From Eumeta japonica (Eukaryota > Arthropoda > Insecta > Lepidoptera > Psychidae), in assembly GCA_005406025.1 (NCBI GenBank), contig BGZK01000012.1, positions 62,001 to 126,000 of the forward strand: a DNA stretch of 64,000 bases. Direction: 5' to 3'. Below, in pieces: positions 12,401 to 25,744 of the stretch. Position numbers and translations under genes: made by a program. Below the pieces are notes generated by a model. That model saw nothing but the letters and a program-made list of their open reading frames with translations, did not search any database and had not been told where the DNA came from. Every line of letters starts with the position of its first letter. Within the stretch, counting starts at the first letter, position 1.

Positions 12401-13555
12401 CTTCCAATAATGACGTTTAAAAAATGTTGCAAGATTATTCTAAAACACCAAAAAGAATATTGTCATAATAAAACACAATTTATGACGTATTTAAGAAATC
12501 AAGTACACTGCTATATTTTTACGTTAAACGAAATCGATTTATTTTCAATTTCTAAAACTTTCCAATAAAAGACACCGATTTCGTCATAATAATATTGGAA
12601 ATTTTGCTATAAATACCAAAAATTAAATATTGGTATTATTGAAAAAATGTGGAAACGAATTTTTGTTTAGATTTTAGTATTGACATACATTTCAGAAACA
12701 CTATTGGAATCAATTAATTCATATCTTACTGACTAATAATTATAAAACAAAGAATGTAAAATTTCGCTTATAATCGAATAATGGCGTTAGAATAAAAAAA
12801 ATGGGTAGCGATATTGTTTTGTTAGCTTTTGAAATTAAACTATAAATTTTCATTTTTCTAGTTTAATAGTTAAGCACAACGATAACCACATTACTCAACC
12901 AAATAAGAAAGCTTAAACAACTAGTAATAAAATAAAAAGTATTTTTGGAAATTTTATTCGTTTTCAAATACATTAAAGTGAATTTGGAAATTAGTATAAT
13001 TTAGTGAAATACACAAAACAGATCGCGACCAATAAAATTGCATGAAAAGATGTGAATAATCCACATTACCGAAACAAGACATTGTGTACACTGCGTTTGG
13101 AAGTAGTAAGTTTGAAATGAAACACATCGGCATCAGCATTATCGTCACTGTCGGTGATTAGGTCATTGTACATATGAATCATTCTGGTTATAGAATTGTA
13201 AAAGGATTTATTGTTTTTGTACATTTTATTTTGCGATTGTACTTTAAACGTAGAGCATCTTTAACGATAGTCAGTTAAAGAGCAGCCAATATTCTAATGA
13301 AAAGACAACAATTTGATACACTTTTATTGTACTTATTGTAATCGTAACATATATTTTCTGTTAATTATTTTTTTAAATATGTACTTCAGTGATAAAAAAT
13401 ATTTTAAATATCAAATTAAAAATAAATAACAATATGTAAGTAAATATTAAAGATTTAAAGGTAGAAATAATAAAATAATTAGTAGAAATTATTAATCTCC
13501 TTACTAATTACTTCTCACTAATAAACACTTTCTCGGAACAAACATGAAATATATT
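12401..13555. other. Upstream region of Ada2b, no gene seen
   Basis: AT-rich. It must contain the Ada2b promoter (minus strand), but I see no clear TATA box. CGTCATTATTGGAAG lies immediately before the start codon. No coding signal. Confidence 0.4.
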
Positions 13556-13559
13556 TGCT

Positions 13560-13885
13560 TATTTTTATTGATTTTAAGACTTCTCGGTAACCTCCATATA
13601 GAACTGTGCCCTATATTGTCATACGATTTGCGATAGTCAATAAAACCGAGATAAATATAGGGATATAATGTATTTTTTATATTTTTTGATAACTTCCAAT
13701 ACTTTGTTCGAAATAAAGCTGGAGCGGAAGCCAGCGTGCTCTATCGATTATCTGAAGTCAATCTCATATGTTAAATTTTAAGAATTATTAATGCAAATAG
13801 TTTCTATGCACTTGCCAGTAAATTGATTGATCTATAGTTGCTAATGTCATGTGGGTTTCCCTTTTTTTATAGTTGTATAATTACC
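13560..13885 (-). mobile_element. Fossil non-LTR reverse transcriptase, RTE-like
   Basis: Minus-strand translation with several in-frame stops shows reverse-transcriptase landmarks in the right order: NYRSINLLASA near 13850, a degraded counterpart of the AGFR motif near 13730, then IYLGFIDYRKSYDNIGHSSIWR near 13650-13590. That last block matches the FVDYxKAFDSIxHxxxW block of RTE/BovB-type elements. The fragment covers only about 100 residues, and I found no endonuclease or 3' tail. It lies between Ada2b and WDR37. Confidence 0.6.
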
Positions 13886-13889
13886 GATC

Positions 13890-16339
13890 ATCATTATCAT
13901 CATCATCATCTGTTCCAAACATCATCGATTTGGAACAGTTTCAGCTTCAAATATTATATCTTTGCACTTATATGCAGCTTTATTTTATTTGAAGCCCTGT
14001 TATTATGGCCTACCAAGGCAGTCCAAATTTTTCTTAAAAAATTGTTTAGTACTTGTCTTAATCTCTTGTCCACTATAACGTCAACATACGGGCGTCGGCA
14101 CAGTTATTATCAGGGGGCATGTTAATAATAGATATTTTATTTCTATAACTCTTCGTTAGATTTTCTTCCCACTTAGGCAAAGTCGTGAAAGGTCGTACCT
14201 TTGCACTCACCTTCCCAACGCCTGTTCACCAACTTGTCAATATAATGCCATTCAGTTTAACTGAAACAGGACGGGACCATATTCGACACACTGAAACACT
14301 TTTGACATTTGTCATTGCATGTCTTATACTTACAGTCTCATCTTGGAAACTTTTTAGATCGGCCAATAACCAGAAATTTTCGATCACGAATTATGCACAC
14401 ACCACTTATAAAAGCTTTTTTAATGGGAGTGGAAATTGGAGCAGAGTTGTTTTAGATTAATCCTCTGTTTAATCTCTAGCGAAAACAGCCATATATAGAA
14501 AATGGGTTTTCGTGCTTGATAATGCACGCATGATAAACTCAGCTAGCTCGTTTTTCGTTATACATATACACTTTTACTCTTTTACACGGTGAAACCAATC
14601 TTTTTTAAACTCATTCTGTGTATCATCATATATATATTTAAAAGTTAATTTCCAATTTTTTTCACTTTATTTTTCAAACAAGTTTCTAAAAATTATTTTG
14701 CTCCTATGGTATTGCCTGTAACATAACAATAAACTAAAAAAATAGAAAACAAAATTATATATTTTGAAAATTACGTAATTTAAATTGTAGTCAAATAATT
14801 TGTTCTGTGTCAACTCGCTGTATTTTTTTAGATTTTATCTATTATTTTTGACTTCTAACCATTCTCAATCTGTTCATTTTAAGAGTAGCAAATAAAAAGT
14901 ATTATTTTACGACATATCATATTAATTCAGAGCTAATTCCATCTTTTGCTTTTTTTGAATAATTTTAAATATTAATTTAGTTTTTCAATTTTTCACGAAT
15001 ATTAAAAAAATATTTCAATTATATCTATATAACAATTTATACCCAAAATTCCTGTTGTGTAAGATTGTAGGCCCTACTACTAAAACATACCCTCCCGCAA
15101 TTTTTCAACTTCAACTTAAGGACCTTGAGCCTATAGTTTTCTACACTGTCCCAATACGCGAAGAGGCTGCTAACGACTGTTGTCGGCATTGCAACAATAG
15201 CGTCCAGGACCGCAGCTTAACATGCTTGTCGAAGGCAAACAATCACGGCACAGAGCATTCGCTCTGTGCCTTGAATGATACTGATACGTTATTAACTTAA
15301 CTCGGAAAATGTCCCATATTTTCAATAACAACTAATTTTGATAACAAGTTAAGAAAAATTACTTAAGCCTTTTCGTTTTCATTTCGTATATACATTATAC
15401 AAAATTTGTTATTTTTTATTATTTAATTTACTGTTATTTTTGACGTGACAACGTCTTATAAATTGGTTTGCCGGGTGACACTTCAAGAAACTGCGTTACG
15501 CTCCGCTCACGTTATGCGCTCACAATGAGAGCGAGTGAGAGGCACGCGTCCCTTCCACTCGGGCATGGTTAGCCCGCCTAAGAGCGAGAGAGACAGACAT
15601 AAAAAGTGAAAGGCACGCGTCCCTTCCACTCAGATAGGAACAAGTTAAGTTGTAGTAAACGCTGTTTCATTGTACGCAAATGTGTTGCAAGTTATTGTAT
15701 GTATATTTGTATATAAATACGTATGTATGTGTAAATGTAAAAATAAAATTTTGTTAATATGAAATTCAGTGCGAGATTCTTTGTATAAATTAATGTTTTA
15801 AATATAATTCTTTGTATAAATAAATGTTTTAAATTATTACTATTATTTCATCCTTCTTCCTACTATACGAATGAATATTCACATTAAAATGATTTTACCA
15901 CTCAAAGTCGTTGTCACGTAAAACTTTCGCCCGTATACCGACTTTACAGGCAACCAATTTTTTTTAATAAGTTTATTAAAAATATTTATTTAAATAAAAG
16001 TAAAATAAAAAATATTTTTAAATGAACCTAGGTCCAACCTAGTGGACTTCCGCATATTTTAATGACAATACTATTTATATTTTCTTTGTCTGTGGTTGTG
16101 GTTAGTCTCGTTTGCAGTAAATAACGAATGTGCTATTTTATTTATTTATGAATTCGATTTCAATATTGTTTCTTAATTTCTAAATGCTTTAGCTAAATAT
16201 TCATAATCGTTAATAATTTTATGTCGAAATATTTTGATTCTATTTATTTCTAGTTATTTGAAAGATTCATTTGAACATAGGTCGTAATGTAATAATTTAA
16301 TCAACAGTAGTAAATCGTACGTTACAGTTCATTGCAACA
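13890..16339. other. Ada2b-WDR37 intergenic, no confident gene
   Basis: ORFs at 14185-14460 and 15055-15300 have no recognisable domain and no splice support. A 10-bp perfect stem GGCACAGAGC/GCTCTGTGCC with an ATTC loop lies at 15247-15270. The 20-mer GGCACGCGTCCCTTCCACTC is directly repeated at 15541-15560 and 15612-15631 in a GC-richer island (about 15470-15640), which looks like repeat debris. The WDR37 promoter should lie just upstream of 16340, but no TATA box is obvious. Confidence 0.4.
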
Positions 16340-19300
16340 ATGAAATCTAGTAAAAGAAGACTACAAGCACTCTCTGAAGGTTCAGATGGGTTTTCTAATT
16401 ACTTTAAAATGGAGGATTCTGAAACTTCAATACCACCAGTGTTTAAATCTCGTCTTCATGAGCTGTTCTCACAAATAGAAAAGGAATTTGATTTGTTATA
16501 CACAGAAAATCTAAATTGTTAGTAAAAGAACATTTTTTTTTCAAAATGGTATTTCTATATATTATACTTTAATTAACAGCAAGTGCATGTTGGTGTCTGC
16601 TTTTATTTACTCTGAATTATCATATATTTTTGCCAAATATCTATATTTAGTATTATATTCATTTTATCAAAATTATGACTTTTTCATTAAATCACAATAT
16701 ATTTATTTCTATAGTTCTTATATTCCAGTGCAAGAAAAAATAGACATTTTAAGTGAAAAATTAGAGAGAGAGTCATATGTCGGTGATAAGCAAAATCCAG
16801 ATTTTATTGAATTTGAATCAGCAGGAAAGAGTTCAAAAGTGAAGTGTGAGTATTAATTTGCTTTAATTTTAAATTTTGTCCAATGATTACTTACATTTTA
16901 TTTTAATATTAAATAATTTCAGTATCTCAAAGTAATTCACAAAAAGTAAAAACTAGCCACAAATTGAGGGTGCAAACCAGTAAGATAGTGTCAAGTTTTA
17001 AGGCACCCACATTTAACTGCCAACTAGTGCGAGAATTCACTGGTCACAAAGATGGAATATGGGATGTTTCCACAGCTAGACCTGGACAAGCTCTGGTTGG
17101 AACAGCTTCAGCAGGTAATTTATATTATCTAATGATGCTGTGTTCTTGAAAGTACAGGGAAATATTAAGAATATGCTTAACCTTTAAGTACACGCATTGT
17201 TTTGGGTAACATTCCGACACGCGTGGGGTCCAGAAGTATCCCCAATATAAATTTACATATATATTCAGAATTGTTCAATATTTTTTAAAAGCTGTTTTAT
17301 ATTTGAAGAAAAGACATTATAATATTTATAAAAAGTATTTATTAATCTTAAAATTATCAGTCTTTAGACACTTAGAACATTTTTATCAAATTAACAATCT
17401 CGTACATAGAATTTTTAGACATATTTTAATGTAATAAAATTGAACAAAAGAGTCAACTTCTGACTAACTTACTATTTTTTTCTAATAAAGTATGAATCAA
17501 AAACAAGAAATTATAAGAAAAAATAACAATAAGCACTAAAGATAAAAAAATGACAATAGGTGAAATGTACTATCCTAAACTAACATAAAAATTATTCTTT
17601 GGGAAGGCATGGTAAGCAATAAGCAATTGCTGTTGAATGAGGCTTGCAAATCGTTTTCTGGCAAGACTTGCAAACAATAGAACTTTTTTTATCCTTAGAT
17701 CTTGGACAATAATAACATCTTCGCTTCATTTTTGGGGCACTAGGACCAGCTTCATCTGAACTAGGCAAAGACTGCTCTTTGTCGATCAACTTGCTCATTA
17801 TTGCTCTTATATCTTTGGTCAAGTTAGGATTATTTTCCAGTCTTTGGCAAATATAATAAGTTGGATAATGTCGTCGGTAAGCAATAGTTCCCAAGTTTCT
17901 ACTGGTGACATCTCATTTTTAGAAAGAGCAGGCCCTTTCAAACCTGTGCGCTCTTCGATGATGTTGTGCTGTCGAGTGAGATGGATGTGGTGGGGTTTTG
18001 CTCCATTTGAACCGGTTTTACCGTAAAACTGTTGCTGCTTGTATCCTCTGCGGATTCAGTATCGGAAGAATCATCGCTTCTATTTCAGACGCTGAATTAT
18101 GTTCGCTATGTATTGATTCACAGTCACTTATATCACCTACCTCTTCCAAAATGTTCTCTTGAGCCGTGTCTTCTATCCCTTTGCTTTCAGAGTCACTAAA
18201 ATCGTGTATAATTTGGGCAATTTGATTTTCGGTTAATCGGTGACTCATTTTTCCATCTATACAACACCAATTCTGAAAAGGAAACAAATAAAAATATAAC
18301 CAAATTGAAAAAAGTTGCTACGTTAAATCACGGGTGGGGTCTGCAGGTAACCCCACGTAAGCAAAAATGCAACTTACCTTAGCAGAAGAGCGACAAACGT
18401 CCACCCGCCGAAACGCCTCGCGTCGCACTAAGATTACCCGAAAGCGCGCGATCGTCACTTGTCAATTTCAAAAAATACCGTTAAAAAACAGCGCGTGGGG
18501 TCTGCTTAGACCCCGCCCGTGCCGTTAAAGGTTAATTGTTTCATTTTTTTTAAATCTATGTTCGTAATAAAATAGTTAAACTAATTAATTTATACACTAT
18601 CATATCCATTTACTATAATATGCTTTCAGTATTTTTTTAGTTTAGGTCATGAGATAGCAGGTGTAACAATTATTTTGAGAATAGACCAATCTTTATTGTA
18701 ATGTTCTTGCACTACCTAAAAAATGCCATCAAAAGCATAAATACTAATGAATATAGGATAAATACTATAAATAATACTATGTTCTGAGATTACTAATAAT
18801 TTAGACTTTCAGTAATAAAATAAAATTTAATATATCAAATTTTTTCTATTATCGTGATATTTTAACTAATATTTCAAATGTTATAAGTTTGTAATCATCA
18901 GATTAGCTGAGAAAGTTTTTCTGTCAATGTATGTTATGAATATGATTATGCAAATTATAAATATTACTTTGGGTATAGATAAGTAATATTAATTAAATTA
19001 CATTTCAAACAAGACACAAAAATCTATTATAAAATAACTAATACTGTCTTATTGACATACTTACGTTGGCCATGCATGACCTTGGGAAATGGCTGACTTA
19101 TTCACAAGATACCTAATAGTCACTTACCTATTAGTTATACATAGATGAAGTCTGATTATTAACCTCTTCTATTTAATAGTGGTCTTGGTACCGAATAAAC
19201 TTTCATCTGTCCACAATTTATTGATTGAAATTTAGATCTCCTTACATTACTGTAACATCATAACACTATTCAAAATAATTCCAACAATGCAAATTTTATT

Positions 19301-22300
19301 TATTTTATACTATAAAGGGTTTATCAAAATTATGGCCTATGTTATAAAAACAAATACTGTTATAAAAACATCTTTGTTGTAAAAAATTATAATAAATGAG
19401 AAAGAAGCCATACATGAATATTTTTCAATGAGGCTTGTACTTGCTCTGACAGTTAATAGGTCACTGGGTCAGTAGTACAATATGTTTGGTTTGTCAGTCC
19501 CAAAATAATTCGTTCTAACAGTTTTGGGACTACATGCATTGATGTATAAAAAAGAAAATACGCAATCCCATGCTCAAAAATGCGGCTTCAGTAAATGAGT
19601 GCTTAAACAAACAGTTTAGCACTTATTGCATTCAATGTAGTTTTATTGCATCTTACATTGCGATGTCGAAGTATTCTTGTAACATGTAAATTTTAAAAAA
19701 TATGACTTATTGTCTTCCAATAACAAAATGATTGTTACTTATTCTCTGTGCGTTTAAAAATGAATCTTATATTTATATTTCGGTTGAAATGTCAAATGAT
19801 AAATAATATCTTTACCTTCTTTTTCTTTGGTTCTGCAAAATGCTATCGTAAAATGTGAGACAGAGATAAAATGTACACTTTGAGCCATTTTTCGTCCTCC
19901 ATATAGTACGCAACTGTACATCTTCTCTTTTTTATACATCTGTGACTAAAATTTGGTATATTTAGATATTCGTAACCGATAGTTGGTTATTAAAATTTTG
20001 AATAGAACTATTCTAGGCTGCTCTCCCAAAAGTAAAAATAAAAAAGTGTTAACAGGTCATGCCAGACCACTGAAGCGGCAAAAACTTTTGTGATTGAAAG
20101 TATAGAATCGATTCCAAAAACAACTTTTTATGGTTCTGTTCATTTCTATGAAAAACAAATTGAACCCTTGTAGAATGGTTACTGTGTTTGTTCATCCGTC
20201 GGTTCTAGATGGGAATGATTAAGTTGTAAATTTAGTTCTCATATGAATTTCTGTAATCCAAATATGGGAATGTAACATAAATTAATGAAATGCATGCGTG
20301 CATGTGTATGTATATTGAAATTTGTATTTTGTTACTTGAAGCCTAAATTATTAGTAATCTTTGAACATAGTATTATTTATCATATGCATCTGTATTCCTT
20401 AATATTTATCCTTTTAATTGCATTTTTTAATCAGTGGGAGCACATTTCAATCTAATTGTTCTCTTGTCAAATATATATGTATTCACCTTTTATAACTGCC
20501 TAAAATTTGAGAAAAAGCATAAAAATAATTCTTATTTATAGTTTACAGAAAAACTTATATAATATCTTAATATTGTGTGTACAAACTTACATTTACAGTT
20601 CATATAGTTAACACAAACAAAATTGGATCAGATTTGAAAAAAAAACATAGTAGATGACATATTCCTCATACTGATCCCCCTGCATGCGAGATCAATTCGC
20701 ACTTGTCCAGTATTTTTATATTTCTATTAATTTAATTCACACAATTATTTTATAGATCATACTGCCAGTGTGTGGAGTACTGAATGGGGTAAAAGTCTTT
20801 TACAATACACCGGCCACTCTGGTTCAGTGAATTCTATTCGTTTCCATCCATGTCGGGACATTGCGCTGACCAGTAGTGGAGACACGACAGCTCATGTCTG
20901 GCAAGCTGCTGTCAATTGGGATTTACCAGTAAGAAAATGTTTATTATATAAAGTGTATTCAAATATGGAAATATTGTTCTTTAATGTTGATGTAAATATT
21001 TACAGGTCAAACATTAAGTGAAAATGCTTCCATTATTGAATTAAATTCTTTAAAATTAAAATAGCAGGTAGACTACATTGAAAATTATAATTAGGTTGTA
21101 TCAGAAACACTGATCACCTCTAATTGCATTGAGTTTTATTAAAAAAGTTGAAAAAGTGGCAATGGCAAAAAATCATTGCACTGTCTCAAACATTTTATTT
21201 TTCAAAAAAAAATACTGTATTTTAGTACTAATACCAAAAGAATTTTTTGGTAATAAATATTGAATTTGCTGCTATCCATATATTCTGTAGCACTTTTTTA
21301 GGTCTACTTTCACATGTTTATTATAACACTTAATAACAAAGAAATGAAAATATTTACTCCCACTTCTTTGATAATTGGTAATATAAAAATGATTATTTCA
21401 ATGGCCATTTCAAGAAAACGAAATTCATAGAATTATTTTATTAAAATTATTTTCAAATCAACCTAGTCTATATGTAATATGTTGCTTTCATTTGTACAAC
21501 AATTTAATGATATTGAAAACACAGCCATTTGTTGGTCGCAGAATTAAATTACACCATTTTCTACAAATTAATAAAATCATTTATCCATAGTGAATGTTAG
21601 ACTAATCATGTTGCTAACATTATTGCTTTAAATATACATTATTTTTACCTTAACAAAACAACCAAGGTGTATTTTTTAAACATTGCTATCGGTGCCATAA
21701 CAATAAGCTCAGCAAACCACATAAAATGACTTGAACCCCTGCAAATTCAGTTCATTCTATTGAAAATTTTATCAAAAGAAAGTTGATAAAGTTATTTTAA
21801 GTATTAAAAAAAGATCGCCTTGTGAAGAGCACTTTTATGGGTCTGTCAAGTCTGGCATTTATACAATTTTATTTAAACGCTTTTCGAATTTTTATTATGA
21901 AAAAAATTTTTGACTAAAAAATACATGTACACATATGCATGCCATCACATTCTCAAACACACACAGCACACATGCAAACACACAGGCAAATGCATGCATA
22001 CACACATACTCGAAGCCTGTCTGCTCACCCACTGACCGAGCTTGAGTCTGAGACTGGAAATTGGTATTATAGAGCAACACAAAAGTACTGTTCTTAATTT
22101 TGTATAAAACCAGATTAGATTAGGATATAAATTGATATGAAGTTTGAAATCAGATCAGAATTGGCACCTGTATCTTAATTGAAGTTAGAAACCAAATTTA
22201 AAACAGAACTATAATTAAGAATCAGGTGGGAATCATCACCAAGATAAGCATGACATAAAAAAATAAAGTAATTTATTGTATGGCTCACATGAATAGAGCT

Positions 22301-22598
22301 GCAGGTAAATAACAATATTTTATACTTACTTAATTAAAATTTTCAATTATTTCAGAGAGGTCAGTCTTCTGAAGAAGAGCTAGAAGGCGGTGGTGAGGAG
22401 AGCCTTGGTGAAGGTGGTGATAGACCAGAGGTCTTGCGCACCCCACTAAAAGTTCTGACGGGACATTCAGGAGTCGTGGTTGCTGCTGATTGGCTAACAG
22501 GGGGTGATCACGTTATCACCGCATCTTGGGACAGAACAGCCAGCTTATATGATGTGGAAACTGGTGACTGCTTGCAAGTACTCACTGGTTAGTATTAC

Positions 22599-22645
<47 letters not shown>

Positions 22646-24840
22646 TTGTCATTTTGATACTTACATCAAAAATTTAGATTCAGGTTGAGTAATAGGATTA
22701 AAAAATTATCTTAGATATTTCTTAACATTTTAAGAATTCTATTTAAATCTTTTGTATTAAATTTAAATAGAATTCTACAACTAAACTACTTACATTATAA
22801 TTAATCAAATATATTAATGTACTTAAGCTATCCTTGTTTTGGAACATAATGAAATAAGTTTGCTTCAGAACCTTAGTTAATTTTATTTCCACTTTAAGGT
22901 CATGATCACGAGCTGACTCATGCATCAGCACACCACAGTTCACGGCTGGTCGTCACGGCATCCCGAGATACAACTTTCCGCCTTTGGGATTTTCGTGAAC
23001 CAATACATTCAGTCTCTGTTTTCCAAGGACACACTGAGTGAGAAATATTTTCCAAATTTTTGATTAATTGTTAAAAATATTTAGGGCAACATTAATGAGT
23101 CCAAAAATTTAAATTAAGCTGTAAATCTATTGGTATAGGAAATATAATTTCAGTTTTATTATATTTTAAAAATGTAGCTCTTAATTCATTATTACCTGTA
23201 TTTATTTCTTTGACTTATGATGGGTAAAGATTTAAAAAAATCGTAAGGATTATACATTGGGTACTAAACTCTCATATATCTTTATTTACATACATTTGCT
23301 TATTTGACAATATAATATCACACCTTTTTAGTTTGTTTATTTCATTAATGAATAACATAACTAAGTAGTAATACTGCATTTTGTTGTTTTTGCACAGGAG
23401 TGTTACATCAGCCGTATTCACAAGAGAAGATAAAGTAGTTTCAGGATCAGATGATAGATCTGTGAAGGTAAAATTTTCTTAGATTTATGATGATTTGTGG
23501 TAAGGCATATGAAAATATTGAGCATTAAAATAAGTATTATGATATTAAATGTATGAAGTTTTATGTGAGCAACAGATAATGCTAAATCTATATTTTCATT
23601 TCTAATAATTATAATTACGTCTGTTTATTAGGTTTGGGATGTTCGTAATATGCGGTCAGCTCTGGCAACCATCCGATCCGATTCTTCTGTAAACCGCCTT
23701 GATGTGAGTGGAGGGGGGCTCATTGCGATTCCTCATGATAACCGACAAGTCAGGCTGTTCGATTTGCAAGGCCAAAGGCTAGCAAGACTACCTCGCTCTA
23801 GCCGACAGGTAAAATATTATTTATAGATATATAAAATGGTTGAACTTACTTTAGTCAAAAATTCATTTATGGATAGGTATTTACATTATTTTAATACTAA
23901 TGTATTTATTTATGTTCATTAATTACCTTATTAAACTATCCATTATATTGTTCTTCACAATCATCTTACATTATCTAATTCATAATCACTCTCTCCTAAT
24001 AAAAATTGCATTATATTGACTGATAACTTAATTTTATAATGCCTATCTAACAACATTACTTGCTCCTCAAATCACTGGTTATAATATATCATTTATGAGC
24101 TCCATAAAATGATATTTTGTATACATTATGATTATCCATATTAATAAGGTTGACATTAATTTTGGCAAGATTCCTCCCCCTCTATGTCATATGCAGTCAT
24201 CCGCAAAAGATATCACCCTACCCTCCCAATTTGAAGTGATTAATATTATGGATGGTCCCTTTGTTAGAGAAGCTTATATATGTACTTTTTAAATTGACAA
24301 TTAATGTACTTATATGTATATAAGTACATGTCTGATGTTGCTGTTTGGGTTAATCCCAAACTTGATTAAACTATTTTTTATTTGTTTTTTTCTAGATATT
24401 TTTGATAATATTGCAAACAACATACTCTTATTTAGTTTGTTTTCTTCAGCTGTCTAACAATAAAATAATGAATTCATTTTATATCTTAAAACTGCTTGTA
24501 GAAGTTAGTGTAGAATACTGATCAAAACTTCTAAAGCAGCAGATACTTCAGTTTGTATCATATGGATGTATTTATTATACCATAATTATGAACACTGAAC
24601 TACACCAATTGACATATAGCACTAGTTCATAGTTAAGGCGCTGAATTAAAACTATATGGAGTGATAAATTTACCATAAGTCATATTATAGAATGTATGCA
24701 AATGTCATTTCCAGGGCCATCGGCGTATGGTCACTTCAGTTGTATGGGCCGACGACATGTCCGCCAACATCAACTTCTACAGCTGCGGATTTGATCGAAG
24801 AATCCTAGGATGGTCAATTCAACCATCTAAAGAAAATTAA
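16340..24840 (+). CDS. Wdr37: WD repeat-containing protein 37, nine exons
   Basis: Exons: 16340-16517, 16729-16845, 16923-17114, 20756-20928, 22356-22587, 22899-23037, 23398-23467, 23632-23808, 24715-24840. Phases all join, giving 467 residues; human WDR37 is of similar length. Residues about 33-75 form a coiled coil ([20 protein letters not shown]). [10 protein letters not shown] block matches vertebrate WDR37. WD repeats start at about 135 with [12 protein letters not shown] and continue with [84 protein letters not shown] and GFDRRILGW at the end. An acidic Glu/Gly-rich loop (start of exon 5) separates two repeats. In vertebrates WDR37 works with PACS proteins in ER calcium handling; that role is transferred, not seen here. 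Intron 3 (3.6 kb) carries a piggyBac derivative. The gene appears intact. Confidence 0.95.
17181..18531 (-). mobile_element. piggyBac deletion derivative with intact TTAA duplication
   Basis: The element begins CCTTTAAGTACACGC, and its right end reverse-complements to CCTTTAACGGCACGG. It is flanked by TTAA at 17177-17180 and at 18532-18535, the piggyBac signature. Sub-terminal CACGCGTGGGGTC and GCGCGTGGGGTC repeats are also inverted with respect to each other. On the minus strand it keeps a transposase N terminus (18246-18018, [20 protein letters not shown]) and a C-terminal Cys-rich tail (about 17750-17592, [30 protein letters not shown]). The catalytic DDE core is gone: sequence passes from a conserved LLLTDDIIQ stretch almost directly to [12 protein letters not shown], in a different frame. 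It is non-autonomous, about 1.35 kb against roughly 2.4 kb for a full element, and sits in WDR37 intron 3. The well-kept ends suggest fairly recent insertion. Confidence 0.9.
18540..20750. other. WDR37 intron 3, right part
   Basis: AT-rich intronic sequence with no recognisable element or ORF. It ends in the TTTTATAG acceptor of exon 4. Confidence 0.5.
22602..22642. repeat. (TA)n microsatellite
   Basis: About 20 uninterrupted TA units just inside WDR37 intron 5. Expected to vary in length between individuals. Confidence 0.9.
22733..22776. repeat. 16-bp perfect hairpin in WDR37 intron 5
   Basis: AGAATTCTATTTAAAT at 22733-22748 and its exact reverse complement at 22761-22776 around a 12-base loop. 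AT-rich; likely a small foldback relic. Confidence 0.7.
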
Positions 24841-25077
24841 GACTCCTTCCACCGCAACCTCATTCTTTTAAGCAATGGGTATACATTCTGTTACTGTAGA
24901 CGTATATAGAACATTCAAACTTTTTCCTTTAATCTATTCAATATTTTGCAATTGTTGCTGTCATTTTCATTTGTGATTTGGCTACTGCAAATTATTGTGT
25001 ATAATGAATTGTTTTAAGATAATAATATCATATTATACCATTTTTTAAAATGTGGCTCTATTTGATCCATTCATAAT

Positions 25078-25083
25078 AATAAA
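25078..25083 (+). promoter_or_regulatory. WDR37 polyadenylation signal AATAAA
   Basis: AATAAA about 240 bases past the WDR37 stop codon, followed by an A/T-rich stretch. It is the first clear signal in the 3' flank. Confidence 0.5.
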
Positions 25084-25369
25084 TTATAAAAAAATTTATT
25101 CTTATTTTATGATATCAAAAGCACTCTAAAAAGCGTTTGAATTTAACATTTTAAATTTCCGCGCGAAATCGCTTGTACAAATGTGGGCAAAATAAGTAAA
25201 ATAATAATAAATAATTTTTTAAATAAAAATATATATAAATACAATTTATAAAAGAAAAATAGATGTCATATTTTTTTATTCAATGCTTTATTCCCATATA
25301 TTTATCATTACATTTCGACTTATAAAATATTATATTTAAGAGTGGCATTTCTCTGGTATAAGGGCATGC

Positions 25370-25610
25370 AGAATTTTTTTAAAACCCCCGCCCTCCGCTT
25401 TTGTGACCTTTACATAATTAACGCCCCTTCTGAAAAATATATATAATGACAAAAAATAGCAGAATGGGATAAAATCTATCCCATATGTTACTTCTTTGTA
25501 TAAAGTCCTATCATACCAAATTTCGTCAAATGCTGTCCAGTAGATTTGTGGAGTGTGTGAATTAACAGACACAAAGACAAAAGTTTTAAAAACCATAAAA
25601 ATGTATTTTG
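25370..25610. repeat. Possible LINE 3'-end fragment
   Basis: CAAATTTCGTCAAATGCTGT and AACAGACACAAAGAC resemble the 3' tails of insect RTE/CR1-type elements, where a phrase like ATTTCATCAAAATCGGT followed by an ACAGAC run is common. There is no coding sequence to confirm it. Confidence 0.3.
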
Positions 25611-25744
25611 CCAACCTTTCTAATATCTCCCTGAGTAGTTTTTCTCAAATATCTAAAGTACAAAGTTTTCTCTCTACTGTGTTATATGTATAAATAATAT
25701 TTCTACAGCTCCTACATCATCAGTCATCAATGCAATTTCTCTAA

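Noticed and set aside
14185..14460. 91-residue ORF as a gene
   Set aside because: No domain, no splice or polyadenylation context, next to retroelement debris. A chance ORF is more likely.
15055..15300. 81-residue ORF with several cysteines
   Set aside because: CCRHC and similar clusters do not make a recognisable zinc finger, and no promoter or homology was seen. Its 3' part is the GGCACAGAGC hairpin.
21895..22080. Minus-strand Cys/Val-rich ORF
   Set aside because: Arises from an ACACACA/GCATGCAT-rich low-complexity tract in WDR37 intron 4.
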